Positions 1 through 9,159 of a stretch of 64,000 bases of DNA are shown here, in pieces. This DNA comes from Komarekiella atlantica HA4396-MV6 (GTDB lineage: Bacteria > Cyanobacteriota > Cyanobacteriia > Cyanobacteriales > Nostocaceae). The position numbers were made by a program, and so were the translations under genes. Each line of letters opens with the position of its first letter. Positions within the stretch are counted from its first letter, which is position 1. A model generated the notes under the pieces. The model did no database searches. It saw only the letters and a list, made by a program, of their open reading frames with translations, and was not told the DNA's origin. Location of the stretch: NCBI GenBank assembly GCA_019359395.1, contig JAHHHK010000008.1, positions 62,001 through 126,000 of the forward strand, written 5' to 3'.

Positions 1-741
1 TGAGCCATCTTATCGTGTTGTGTCCCTCATCTCCCCCGAAATTTTTCGCTCTCCGAGTTGGACATCATGGTGTTTTAGCCCTCGTTTTGAACTAAAAACG
101 ACTGATTCCAGATATTCTTGAGCAACTCCTAAAATCACCAAGCATTTTTGCTTTCCTAATTCTACTGTTAGGTCAATAATAAAAATCCAATCAGTTCGAT
201 ATTCTTTTACTCTTTGAAGCTCATATAACCCAATCCTTCCTAACCAATTTCTCACACTGCTGAAACTCGGACTCTTATCTTCTGAGTCCGATACTTCCCA
301 CTTCAGGTTTTTTTCAATTCCTCGTAAACTACTTCCAGAATCAATTGCTTGTTCTACTGTTTTTTGTATTGTTCTCAGGCTGTAATGATGCCCAGTAGCT
401 GTGACAGCTTCTATTTGTTCTGAAACTTCTCCCCCTTTTTTTGTGCATCAACTGAGTTGGCACGAAGTATACGTAATTCTTTTTCAGCTTTCATAGCACG
501 CTTTTTCCAATTCTCCCGTGAAAGCGATAAATCTCTAATCTTTATTTCCAGCGCTCTCAGCTTTTTTTGTCTTTCAAGCGCTGTTTCTTTCCAATTCTCT
601 CGACTTTGTTTAAACAGACGAATCAATCGGCTGGACGAACTTTTTAATTCTTTCATTAACCACCAATTTACATGGGATATTTTGAGACATCTATTCTGTA
701 TGAAGAAATATCACCTCAAAACACCCAAAGTCAACACCCTA
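1..741 (-). mobile_element. Insertion-sequence fragment abutting intI
   Basis: This is the end of an insertion sequence whose transposase reads on the minus strand and leaves the window at the left edge. Its outer end is placed at about 741, because that is exactly where the integrase homology of the next gene stops in mid-domain, just after its LLGHK motif. The outermost 16 bases (726-741) recur as a perfect direct repeat at 2506-2521, which supports their being a terminus. The far end is not in the window, so family and target duplication cannot be determined. Confidence 0.55.
10..656 (-). pseudogene. Transposase, two-frame (possible -1 frameshift), incomplete
   Basis: A transposase-like reading frame of which about 215 residues are visible. 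The first 81 codons (656 to 411) encode a charged, coiled-coil-like region with two copies of an SRENWK motif. They end in a stop shortly after a run of seven A and five G. Reading continues in the -1 frame from the same point into a segment containing YRTDWIFIIDL and QKCLVILGV, which resembles the catalytic core start of DDE transposases common in cyanobacteria. The junction carries a perfect A-AAA-AAG slippery heptamer (435-441, minus strand), so this may be programmed frameshifting rather than decay. The frame stops at 10-12, earlier than expected for a full transposase. The family is not identified. Confidence 0.5.
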
Positions 742-1592
742 CCTTGTGTCCGAGTAATTCCTGCACTGTGCGGATGTCGTAGCCGTTTTGTAATAAATGG
801 GTAGCAAAACTGTAGCGAAACGTATGACAACCCACCTTTTTTTGAATACCAGCTTGGCGAACCCCTTGTTTTTATGCTTTTTGTAAACTACTCTCGTGTA
901 AATGATGGCGACGAACTTCCCCACTGCACGGATCTTTAGAAATGCTACCAGAAGGAAAAACAAACTGCCAAATCCAATCATACTTGGCTCTCGGATATTT
1001 TCTTTCTAATGCGAAAGGTAAATAAACCGAACCATAGCCTTTTTGTAAATCTTGTTGATGGATAATTTTTACACTTCTTACAAAGTTTGGCGGGACGGAA
1101 ACCGACACCGCCAACTTTGCGCTTTGCAAATGAATTTTTAACTCTTCTGCAATACTTTCAGGTAACATTGTCACCCGACTTTCATTTCCCTTGGTATCGC
1201 GCACAATAATTTGTTGTTGAGCAAAATCAATATCTTTAACTCTTAAACTCAGTCCTTCAGTTAAGCGTAATCCTGTGCCATAAAGTAACTTAATTAAAAG
1301 TTGATGTACGCCGGATAATTTTTGAATAATTGCTAAAACTTCATCTTTTGTCAAAACGGTTGGTAAATATTTAGATTTTTTTGCACGAACGAACCGCATC
1401 GACTTTCAAATCTAAATCTTGCTTTAATACTTCTTTGTAGAGAAAAAGAACAGCATGAAATGCTTGGTTCTGCGTTGATGCAGCCACATTTTCATTGACA
1501 GCAAGATGTGTTAAAAATTCTTCAATTTCTTTACTCCCCATATCTTTAGGATGGCGCTTATTATGAAAAAGGCGAAAGTACTGATGAATGTA
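742..1592 (-). pseudogene. intI: Integron integrase (IntI) pseudogene
   Basis: Tyrosine recombinase of the integron-integrase type, now broken. Reading leftward from 1592, the frames give an N-terminal core-binding region (KRHPKDMGSKEIEEFLTHL, NVAASTQNQAFHAVLFLYKEVL). The catalytic part follows, with [11 protein letters not shown] (first catalytic Arg) and the IntI-specific insertion (ALERKYPRA, then WIWQFVFPS), [26 protein letters not shown] (H-x-x-R) and VQELLGHK. Four lesions are visible. The first ~25 residues are missing. A tandem CGAA duplication (1386-1393, plus strand) shifts the frame. A TAA stop follows QKA at about 870. The C-terminus with the catalytic tyrosine is replaced by the insertion sequence at 741. 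The orientation, divergent from an attC-bearing cassette, is the standard integron arrangement. Confidence 0.85.
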
Positions 1593-1620
1593 TTAGTGCG
1601 ATCGCTATTCTACATTCTCT

Positions 1621-2082
1621 ATGAAACAGATGTGGTTCTGTAAGCCGTGGATTGGAATCGTTAGCTTGCTGTGCCTTGGTGTCATTGGACTAGGCATTAT
1701 TGTCCTATCGAATGACCCCATGTGGCGCTGGCGATTTCGTACGCAGCCGCCCATTCCGGCAGGGGCAAATTTTCCTAAGGTGTTCCATCCATCCAACGAG
1801 GTCGAGCAAATTATTCAATTTGACATTGATCCGGGAGCAGTCAATCTCGTTCAGCAGTTTTACCGAACAGAGTTGCTTAAAGGTGGCTGGCACTATCGTT
1901 GTACTGAGGATAAGCCACTGAACACCAGTTTTGAACTCTCGGATGTGTACGAACGCAGCACGATACAAAATCCGAAGGGGGAAACACTTGAGATCATGGT
2001 TGGGAAGCACTTGGCGGGTAAGCGAGTTATTTGGGTGAAGGAGAAGGTGATTCCACTTTATAAAGCCTGTTCCGCAAGGTAA
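1621..2082 (+). CDS. Integron cassette ORF: membrane-anchored protein of unknown function
   Basis: A 153-residue protein with an N-terminal hydrophobic segment (about residues 10-30), probably a membrane anchor or uncleaved signal, and a soluble remainder of about 120 residues. I recognise no family. It starts with ATG 29 bp from the intI remnant, has no clear Shine-Dalgarno sequence, and ends 80 bp before an attC-like site, so it fits a promoterless gene cassette. Normal integrons have an attI site and cassette promoter between intI and the first cassette. Here there is almost no room, so that segment was probably deleted along with the intI start. Expression is therefore doubtful. Confidence 0.65.
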   Translation: MKQMWFCKPWIGIVSLLCLGVIGLGIIVLSNDPMWRWRFRTQPPIPAGANFPKVFHPSNEVEQIIQFDIDPGAVNLVQQFYRTELLKGGWHYRCTEDKPLNTSFELSDVYERSTIQNPKGETLEIMVGKHLAGKRVIWVKEKVIPLYKACSAR

Positions 2083-2162
2083 ACCTCGATCGAAAATGGC
2101 GCTTGATAGTGACATCACTATCAATGCTGTCGATTGGTTGAAAGTCTCTCCGTTGGGGCACA

Positions 2163-2247
2163 GGCTAACAATACAGTGGAGCGGACAGTAGGGAGTCTTC
2201 GCACTTCGTTCTAATCTACTCGCCGTCGCTCACTTTAGCCGTTCGAC
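2163..2247 (+). other. attC-like recombination site (cassette 1)
   Basis: An 85-bp imperfect inverted repeat just downstream of the cassette ORF. Left arm: GGCTAAC (2163-2169) then CAGTGGAGCGGAC (2174-2186). Right arm: CGCTCACTT (2227-2235) then GTTCGAC (2241-2247). The arms pair with unpaired bases, as in integron attC sites, where the folded single strand is recombined by IntI. The R'' and R' boxes each differ from the RYYYAAC and GTTRRRY consensus at about one position. A second site of identical length and shared blocks is at 35242-35326. Confidence 0.8.
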
Positions 2248-2665
2248 TAAAGAATATGAGAAAATAGACATATTTTTCCTTACACAGCAAGCTTTCCGAG
2301 TTTTTTAGTTCAAGTTTTAGCATAGTAAGTACTGAAGAACCACAACTTCTGTAGTTAAGCAAGCACTCTTAACTGTTCGATACCTCGATCTCAAAGCATG
2401 ATTATCCCAAGTTTTTGGGCAGTCCATGTATCGCAAAAAAGAACTGTGTTTTCCGGCGGAGATAATGACACAAAAATTGCATGAACTTTTTTAGCGTATT
2501 TTCTACAAAGTCAACACCCTAGCATGACACTACCATTTGGAGTTTTGGGGCATGAAGGCTCTACGGTTGTAGTGACGTTGAGCGGATTGCGATTACTAAA
2601 AACTTAGGCATTGCTGAATTTGGATATTTCATCAATAATTTTAGTTGAGAAAATCCATCTAATAT
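2248..2665. other. Non-coding stretch with a repeat of the IS terminus
   Basis: No credible gene. The 16-bp sequence at the outer end of the left insertion sequence (726-741) recurs perfectly and in the same orientation at 2506-2521. This may be the only surviving piece of a second copy. The rest is AT-rich and follows the convergent end of the efflux operon. Confidence 0.5.
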
Positions 2666-5600
2666 TTATTCTCGCTCAAAAACTGCTTTTGGTACTTTGC
2701 CATCCTCTACAACTGACATAGTGCGCTTAGGTAGCAAGAATTTACCAAACTTGGCATATAAAGCTGGTAAGACCATTAAAGTTAATGCCGTAGAAGTAAA
2801 CAAGCCACCCAATACAACTATCGAAAGTGGTTGTAAAATTTCCTTTCCTGGGCCACTTTCAATTACTAAAGGTGCTAATCCTAAAGCAGAGGTAAAAGCT
2901 GTCATCAAAATAGCATTAAGCCTTTCCATCGAACCTTTAACCAACACTTCTTTAAGTGGCATTCCTTCTGCAAATTTGGTGTTGTAATTATCCACTAGTA
3001 ACAAACCATTGCGAGTAGCAACTCCGAATAAAGTCACAAAACCAACTAGCGAAGCGATAGATAGCACTCCACCTGTCAAAGCTACAGAAAATACTCCTCC
3101 TACCAATGCCAAAGGTAAGTTAATCATAATCATGGCGGTAGAAGGAATAGATTTGACTGACAGATACATGATGACTGTAATTGCTACAAAAGCGATCGCA
3201 CTCGATATTAAAATATTTTGAGTCGCTCTTTCTTCTGCTTCAAATTGTCCCGCATACTGAATATAGTAACCAGCAGGTATCTGTACTTGCTGTTTAACTT
3301 TAGCTTGAATTTCATTGACGATGGAGCGCAAATCCCTACCATTAGCGTTAGCAGAAACAACAATCAAGCGGGAGACATTTTCTCTATTTATAGTATTAGG
3401 GCCAGTACCATTTTCAATTGTTGCAACCTGTGCAAGAGGAATTTTTTGACCGTTAGGAGTATCAACTAACAAATTGCGAATAGTATCCAAATTCTGCCGT
3501 GCATCTGGCTTTAACCACACAGCTAAGTCGAAAGTTTGTTGTTTTTCTAAAACTTGAGATACTACTCGTCCATTCAGAGCAGTTTCAATAATTTCAGAAA
3601 GTTTGCCTACTGTCAAACCATATCGTGAAGCAGCAAGTCGGTTGAACTTAATTTGTATTTGTTCAATCGGTATTTGGGGTTCTAGTTGTAAATCTACAAT
3701 CCCATTAACGGTTTTCATCACATCATCAACTTGCTGTCCAATGGTGCGAAGTTGTTCTAAGTCGGAACCGAAAATTTTGACTGCGATTGCACTCCTTACC
3801 CCAGACAACACTTCATCCATGCGGTGTGAGATAAAACCGCCGATATTTGGCGCTACCCCCGGTAACTTAGCAAATTCCTCCCGTAACTTCTCAATTGTCC
3901 CTTCCCTGTCTTTCATCCCTGCGTCGCTTAACTCAATATCCAAGTGTCCCAAATTCACCCCTGCTGCATCGCCATCTCCTGGCGCACGTCCAGAACGCAA
4001 TTGCACATAAGGAAATCTAGAGTCTCTGTGAAGTGCGTGCTGAAGTGTTTCACCAGCTGCATTAGTAGCTTCTAGAGAAACCCCCGGATAAAGAGTTAGA
4101 GTATTCACCAAAGTTTGCTCCTGAAACTCTGGTAAAAATATTCTGCCAAAGGAGGGGACAATTACGGCCGCAGCCACTAAACTAGCGATCGCAGCGCCTA
4201 TAACAATTCCAGAACGCCGCAGAGAAAATGTTAGTAGAGGACGATACAGCCCCTTAAAAAATCTCGCCACCCAAGGTTCTGTCTCTGGCAAGCGACCAAA
4301 AGGCAGTAAAATTGCACATAAAGCCGGAGTTACAGTCAATGCCGTGATACTAGAGGCGATAACTGCTGCCATATAACCTAATCCCATTGGGATAAAAATG
4401 CTGCCTTCTACACCAGCTAAAGCAAAAACTGGAGAGAACACAACTATAGTAATGATGGTAGCTCCAAACACCGAATCGCGTACTTCTTGACAACCGTCAA
4501 ATACAACATCTAAAACCGGACGAGGATTGGGAGAATATTTATTTTCTCGCAGGTTACGGTAGACGTTTTCAGCATCAACAATTGCATCATCAACCGCTGA
4601 ACCAATGGCTACTGCTAACCCTCCCAAAGTCATGGTATTTAAACCTTGTCCTAACCAATTTAGTAGCAGTACTCCTAGTAATAAAGATAAAGGTAGGGCA
4701 GTTAAACAAATAGCTAGGTTGCGCCAATTCATTAAAAAAGGAATTAAAATTAAGGCAACAATAATACTGCCTTCAACTAAAGCTTCTCGAACATTTTCAA
4801 TAGAAGAATCAATATAGTTTTCTTGCCGAAATGTTGGGATAACTTTGATATCTTTGGGTAAACCTGCTTGAATCTCTGACATCGCCGACTCTATGGCACG
4901 GGTGACAGTAGGAGTATCGGCTTGAGGCTGTTTATTAATCATCACAATAACCGCCTTTTGACCGTTAAAACTGCCATCACCCCGTTTAATAGCCGCACCA
5001 ATTTGTACATCAGCAATGTCTGAGATATTGACAGGCGTACCATTGCGGGCAGTAATTACTGATTGCTGTAATTCTTCAATAGATTCAATCCGCCCAATCC
5101 CCCGAATTAACTTTTCTCGGTCAGGAGTAATTAAATAGCCACCAGGAGCGTTGACATTTGCAGCTTTGGCTGCTTGCTCTACGTCTTCTAAAGTGACATT
5201 AAAAGCTCTTAGCTTCGCTGGATCAACTAATACTTGATATTGGCGAACATCGCCACCATACGCCACTACCTGACTAACCCCAGGCACAGCCAAAAGACGG
5301 TTCGTCACTTGCCAATCAACTATCCGCCGCACTTCCATTAAAGGAGTGCTTTGGGAGGTAAAGGCATATTGTAATACAGTTCCAATGGGGGAGCTTGTAG
5401 GGGAAATTTGCGGAGTTTCTACCCCTGACGGAAGCTTACTTTGAGCTTGTTGTAATCGCTCTGTTACTAACTGGCGAGCTTGATAAATATTAGTATCCCA
5501 GTTAAAAATGACTTTGACGACAGAAATTCCCACAGATGAAGATGAGCGTACTGCTGTCACTCCAGGAGTACCGTTAATCGCACTTTCAATTGGTAAAGTT

Positions 5601-5794
5601 ACCAGGGATTCTAATTCTTCGGGAGCAAGTCCTGGTGCTTCAGTTTGAATTTCAACTTGAGGCGGTGCAAAGTTAGGGAAAACATCCAAGGGCATTTGGA
5701 TAATCGTCCGAAATATCCAAATTGTGAGAATAATTGTACCTAATATGACTAACCAACGGCGAGCGATCGCCCATTTGATGATAGCACTCAGCAT
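2666..5794 (-). CDS. Heavy-metal RND efflux transporter (CusA/CzcA family)
   Basis: An inner-membrane proton-driven RND pump of 1042 residues, the usual length for the heavy-metal (HME) class. It begins with a membrane helix and the conserved MPLDVFPNFAPPQVEIQTEAPGL stretch in two parts, followed by the periplasmic porter domain. The membrane region contains AVAIGSAVDDAIVDAENVYR, which corresponds to the TM4 proton-relay acidic residues of CusA/CzcA. The second half repeats the fold and ends with ALTLMVLPALYAKFG. It is the second gene of an operon with the adaptor at 5797-7470 (2-bp gap). The Synechocystis CopBA system is a likely counterpart, and a CopR-like repeat lies upstream of the operon. 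The substrate is probably Cu or another soft metal; this comes from context, not from identified ligand residues. No outer-membrane channel gene is adjacent. Confidence 0.92.
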   Translation of the reverse strand: MLSAIIKWAIARRWLVILGTIILTIWIFRTIIQMPLDVFPNFAPPQVEIQTEAPGLAPEELESLVTLPIESAINGTPGVTAVRSSSSVGISVVKVIFNWDTNIYQARQLVTERLQQAQSKLPSGVETPQISPTSSPIGTVLQYAFTSQSTPLMEVRRIVDWQVTNRLLAVPGVSQVVAYGGDVRQYQVLVDPAKLRAFNVTLEDVEQAAKAANVNAPGGYLITPDREKLIRGIGRIESIEELQQSVITARNGTPVNISDIADVQIGAAIKRGDGSFNGQKAVIVMINKQPQADTPTVTRAIESAMSEIQAGLPKDIKVIPTFRQENYIDSSIENVREALVEGSIIVALILIPFLMNWRNLAICLTALPLSLLLGVLLLNWLGQGLNTMTLGGLAVAIGSAVDDAIVDAENVYRNLRENKYSPNPRPVLDVVFDGCQEVRDSVFGATIITIVVFSPVFALAGVEGSIFIPMGLGYMAAVIASSITALTVTPALCAILLPFGRLPETEPWVARFFKGLYRPLLTFSLRRSGIVIGAAIASLVAAAVIVPSFGRIFLPEFQEQTLVNTLTLYPGVSLEATNAAGETLQHALHRDSRFPYVQLRSGRAPGDGDAAGVNLGHLDIELSDAGMKDREGTIEKLREEFAKLPGVAPNIGGFISHRMDEVLSGVRSAIAVKIFGSDLEQLRTIGQQVDDVMKTVNGIVDLQLEPQIPIEQIQIKFNRLAASRYGLTVGKLSEIIETALNGRVVSQVLEKQQTFDLAVWLKPDARQNLDTIRNLLVDTPNGQKIPLAQVATIENGTGPNTINRENVSRLIVVSANANGRDLRSIVNEIQAKVKQQVQIPAGYYIQYAGQFEAEERATQNILISSAIAFVAITVIMYLSVKSIPSTAMIMINLPLALVGGVFSVALTGGVLSIASLVGFVTLFGVATRNGLLLVDNYNTKFAEGMPLKEVLVKGSMERLNAILMTAFTSALGLAPLVIESGPGKEILQPLSIVVLGGLFTSTALTLMVLPALYAKFGKFLLPKRTMSVVEDGKVPKAVFERE

Positions 5795-5796
5795 TT

Positions 5797-7470
5797 TTAT
5801 TGTTGGGTATTTTTACTGATGATTATGACTTTTGGTTCTTCATGAGGCGCGCGGTGGTTATCATCTGAGTTTGTAGAACCATTAATAGAATCTTCTGGTA
5901 CATCATAGGCAAGTTCTGCCCCTGCTGGAACTAGTTGCGGCTTGCTGCGACGACCTGCTATGAAACCTACAGCAGCTATTGCAACTCCTCCACCTGCTCC
6001 TAGCAACCACAACGGTACTGCGAAGCTAGGCGTTTTAACTTCAGTCGTTTGTGCAGGATCTTCTTTTGTCTCACCTTCTGTTGACTTAGTACCACCCCGC
6101 AATGATTGTGCATAAAGTTGTGGTGCGCGTTGAGTGACAATCATATTCCCTTCAAATAAGCCACTCTTGACCTCAACCATATCTCCAGAGGTTTGCCCTA
6201 AAGTCACTTCAGCAGCTTGAAAAGCATTACCATTTTGCACGTAAACAACTTTCTTACCATTCGCGTCAACTACTGCTGAGGTAGGAATAGCTGAAATAGC
6301 AGAGGACGTTTGGTCTGTCAGAACTTCTAGCTCTGCGAACATTCCGGGTTTGAGTTGTCCGCTTGAGTTATTCACCTCTGCTTGTACTGGTACAACTCTG
6401 GTTTCTCCTTCTACCACTGTACTAATCCGGGAAATTCGTCCAGAAAAAGTACGCTCAGGCATACTGGCTACTTTTAGAGTCACCCTTTGACCATTTCTTA
6501 CCTTGCTTAAATCTTTTTCATAAATGTTAGCTGTAGCAAAAAGCCGACTGTCGTTGACAATCGTCATCAATTTGCCACCGGCATCATTAAAAGTTTGACC
6601 AATAGTTACTTCTCTATCAGCAACCTTACCAGAGATAGGAGCGGTTACTGTTACTAGTCCCTTAGCATTGGGAAGGTTTCCCAGTTGAGCAAGTCGAGTT
6701 TGATAACTAGTATTACTGCGATCAATATTTGACTTTGCTAGTTGAACTGATGCTTGGGCGCGTTTGAGTTGATTTTCTGCCCCGATAACGTCCCGACGGC
6801 TCTTGGCTTTGGTAAGTTCAGCTTTTGCTTGCGCTAGCTGGGTCTGGGACTCTAAGGCATTGCGACGGGGTAAAGCGCCAGCATCAGCTAACTGCTTATC
6901 TTTGTTGTACTTTTCTTGAGCAAAGTCAACTTGACTTTGTGCTTGGGCAATTTCAGAGTCGGCTATTTGTTGATATTTTTGATAATTTTGTTGAGCCAGT
7001 CTTAAGTCTGCTTGTGCTTGTTGTAAATCAGCTTGACCTTGTGCTAATTTGTCCTGAGATTCCACACGCAATGTTACCAAGTCTGGACTAGTAACAACAG
7101 CAACAGGTTGACCAAGTTTTACTGATGCACCAGGTTCTACCAACAATTCAACTACTTTCGCCCCAGTAATTGGGGTAGTCACTTCTACTTTTTGGCTGGG
7201 AAGAGTTTCAATTTGTCCAGTAGTTTTAATGCCAATGGCTAACCGCTGACGCTGGACAGGCTCGACTTTAATCCCTAACCGTTTGGCTGTGTCGGCATCA
7301 ACCTGAATAGAATTATTAATTGAAGTGGCTTCACTTCCTCCTTGAAATTCGTCTCCATGTCCGCCATGAGCCAGGACAACTGCGGGACTTGCTAATAGCA
7401 GCAGGCTCAGGAATGTGCCAGAAACATAACGAATAGCTGTAGGTGTTTGGGAACACAGAGAGTTAGACAT
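5797..7470 (-). CDS. RND efflux periplasmic adaptor subunit
   Basis: Membrane-fusion protein of 557 residues that should bridge the RND pump to an outer-membrane channel. It has a signal peptide (hydrophobic residues 18-34, then a His-rich HGGHGDE that could bind metal at the mature N-terminus). A lipoyl/barrel half begins near residue 85 (GQIETLPSQKVEV), followed by a long Gln/Ala-rich coiled-coil hairpin (about 135-255), the second barrel half, and a beta-barrel with RVTLKVASMPERTFSGRI. Unusually, the C-terminus carries a predicted membrane helix (around 490-510, PLWLLGAGGGVAIAAVGFIAG in two parts) and an acidic tail. Its ATG is about 100 bp from a predicted metal-responsive repeat, and the two-gene operon starts here. 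Confidence 0.9.
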   Translation of the reverse strand: MSNSLCSQTPTAIRYVSGTFLSLLLLASPAVVLAHGGHGDEFQGGSEATSINNSIQVDADTAKRLGIKVEPVQRQRLAIGIKTTGQIETLPSQKVEVTTPITGAKVVELLVEPGASVKLGQPVAVVTSPDLVTLRVESQDKLAQGQADLQQAQADLRLAQQNYQKYQQIADSEIAQAQSQVDFAQEKYNKDKQLADAGALPRRNALESQTQLAQAKAELTKAKSRRDVIGAENQLKRAQASVQLAKSNIDRSNTSYQTRLAQLGNLPNAKGLVTVTAPISGKVADREVTIGQTFNDAGGKLMTIVNDSRLFATANIYEKDLSKVRNGQRVTLKVASMPERTFSGRISRISTVVEGETRVVPVQAEVNNSSGQLKPGMFAELEVLTDQTSSAISAIPTSAVVDANGKKVVYVQNGNAFQAAEVTLGQTSGDMVEVKSGLFEGNMIVTQRAPQLYAQSLRGGTKSTEGETKEDPAQTTEVKTPSFAVPLWLLGAGGGVAIAAVGFIAGRRSKPQLVPAGAELAYDVPEDSINGSTNSDDNHRAPHEEPKVIIISKNTQQ

Positions 7471-7572
7471 CGCTACTAAAAATCCTTGAGTATGGGAGGG
7501 AAGAAACTGCGAACAGTCAAAAATACTTTTAAGTTTTAGAAATACACTCTTTTATTAGTCTTTCATTCAGAA

Positions 7573-7590
7573 ATGAAATTAGGATGAAAT
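7573..7590 (-). promoter_or_regulatory. Predicted metal-regulon operator, site 1 (RND operon)
   Basis: Two ATGAAAT half-sites at 7573-7579 and 7584-7590 (plus strand), 11 bp apart, about 100 bp upstream of the RND adaptor start. Direct repeats at one helical turn are the usual target of OmpR/PhoB-type response regulators. Read on the other strand this is TTTCAT-N5-TTTCAT, which agrees with what I recall for the cyanobacterial copper regulator CopR. Confidence 0.6.
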
Positions 7591-7775
7591 CAAGTTTGAC
7601 CGCTCTGGGAATCACATCACTTTAAACACAACTAGAATTCAAGAAAGCAAGTGTTCCCTATCTATTTGGCATTGGATACTTGCATCATGCTTCACATAGA
7701 TACTTTTGCTTACCTTCAGGTGACGCTCTTACTGACGCTGGACTACTCGCTAACACCAGTTCCCAAGCTAGGGAA

Positions 7776-8045
7776 ACCTTTTAGCGTGAAGCTCTTAACG
7801 TCGCTTCCACTGAGTTCGCGGAGCGTCTCGTTCGCTGCCTTCGTCTCCGTACCACTCTGGGGATCTTGCTACGCGCAGTATCCCGTAAAGCCTGCGGCAT
7901 AGCTACGCTTAGGGTGCAGCCTTTCGTAGAGAAGGGAAGATAGCCAGGTTCCCTACGGCGGGTTTCCTGCCTACCCTGCGGTTTCTGCGTACTCCTGTAA
8001 AGAAGGAAGTTACGCAAAGCGTCCCGTAGGGAAGCAGTACAGGAC
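7776..8045. repeat. Cluster of interspersed palindromic repeats
   Basis: A GC-rich block of about 270 bp in otherwise AT-rich DNA, built from short complementary words (gcgtagc, gctacgc, cgtagggaagc, ttccctacg, gcaaagcgtcccgtagg). They can fold into several hairpins. Such nests of short palindromes are typical of Nostocales genomes. Open frames across it are low-complexity and not credible genes. It separates the start of the RND operon from the 3' end of the DUF305 gene. Confidence 0.6.
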
Positions 8046-8050
8046 TGGAC

Positions 8051-8773
8051 TTACTGGTTATACCAAGTTTTTCGCCACTGTTTCATTTGGTTAATCTCTG
8101 CTTGCTGTGAATCAATGATACTTTGAGCTAATTTCTTGATTTCAGGACGCTTAGATTTGCTCAATGCATCTTGAGCCATTGTAATTGCACTTTCATGATG
8201 GGGAATCATTGCATTTATGAACCGCAAGTCAAACTCAGCATCGGCGGCTCCCAAGTCCATATTCACCATCATGCCTTGCATCTGTTCGTCAGGCATTGAG
8301 ACTGTTTTACCTGTTTTCGCATCATAAGCGACTGGGGTACTGCTTGCTCTTGGATACCAAGCTGTGCGCCACTGTTTCAACTGGGCGATTTCTTGATCTT
8401 GAGTTTTGATAATTTCCGAAGCCAGCTTTTTGATTTCAGGACGTTTTGATTTCTCCTGTGCAACATTGGCCATCTCCACTGCTCCTTGATGGTGCGGTAT
8501 CATCGCATCAATAAAGCGCAAATCATAATTAGCGTCGGCTGAACCTAAATCCATCGTCATGTTATGGTTCATCATGCCACCACCATGATTCATCATACTA
8601 CCGTCGTGATTCATTGGTTGCTTGTCGCTAGTATCAGTAGCGGTAGTAGTAGGGTTTGATACTTGGTTTTGGGAAGCGGGTGTAGAACACGCTGTCAACA
8701 CACTACTGGTAAAAGAGGCGATCGCTACTAAGGTCAATGACAAAAAGCTGCTTTTCAGAGTAAAAAGTTGCAT
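8051..8773 (-). CDS. copM: DUF305 copper-binding lipoprotein, CopM-like
   Basis: A 240-residue exported protein with a lipobox-type signal (LTACS, cysteine near residue 29), so probably anchored on the periplasmic face of a membrane. After a Met/His-rich linker (MNHDGSMMNHGGGMMNH) come two tandem DUF305 domains. Each has DLGxADxxFDLRFIxAMIPHH, with one copy at about residues 76-150 and the other at about 172-240. In Synechocystis the DUF305 protein CopM is a periplasmic Cu(I)/Cu(II) binder induced through CopRS. The repeated MIPHH and Met-rich linker make the same role likely here. It is monocistronic, with a predicted operator (8936-8953) upstream. Assignment to DUF305 is secure; the name copM is by similarity. 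Confidence 0.88.
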   Translation of the reverse strand: MQLFTLKSSFLSLTLVAIASFTSSVLTACSTPASQNQVSNPTTTATDTSDKQPMNHDGSMMNHGGGMMNHNMTMDLGSADANYDLRFIDAMIPHHQGAVEMANVAQEKSKRPEIKKLASEIIKTQDQEIAQLKQWRTAWYPRASSTPVAYDAKTGKTVSMPDEQMQGMMVNMDLGAADAEFDLRFINAMIPHHESAITMAQDALSKSKRPEIKKLAQSIIDSQQAEINQMKQWRKTWYNQ

Positions 8774-8935
8774 AGGAATTATTTAAATGTTTCCTGATTT
8801 CATTTTGAAATCTCCAGTTGGCTGGAGAGTCAACCCTAATGGTGATTTATTTTTTACTTAAGTAATAAAATCATCTAAGTAACTGGTTGCTGACAATGCA
8901 ACTGTTGTACTTACTACATAGTTTGACAGCCGAAG

Positions 8936-8953
8936 ATGAAATCAGGATGAAAT
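8936..8953. promoter_or_regulatory. Predicted metal-regulon operator, site 2
   Basis: ATGAAAT at 8936-8942 and again at 8947-8953, again 11 bp apart, in the divergent intergenic region between the DUF305 gene (starts 8773) and the deacetylase gene (starts 9160). It could control either or both. Confidence 0.6.
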
Positions 8954-9159
8954 TAAAGGTTCCTGCTCTCAGCAAAGACTAGCTACAAGAAATTAGAAGA
9001 TTGTAGTACATTACTACAAAACCTAAAGTTCTAATTCTTGTGTGACACCTCGCTTTGATTTGCCGACCTTAGCTCCAGAGTTTAGATATGGCAAATAATT
9101 ATGTTATGGAAATAACGTTAAAATAATTTGTCTTTGTAGTAAATATAAGTAAATCTAAT

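Noticed and set aside
457-804. Plus-strand open frame of 115 codons
   Set aside because: It is the complement of the transposase coiled-coil region and the intI end; composition is not protein-like.
7781-8017. Arg-rich 78-codon minus-strand frame
   Set aside because: Translation of the palindromic repeat cluster, low complexity.
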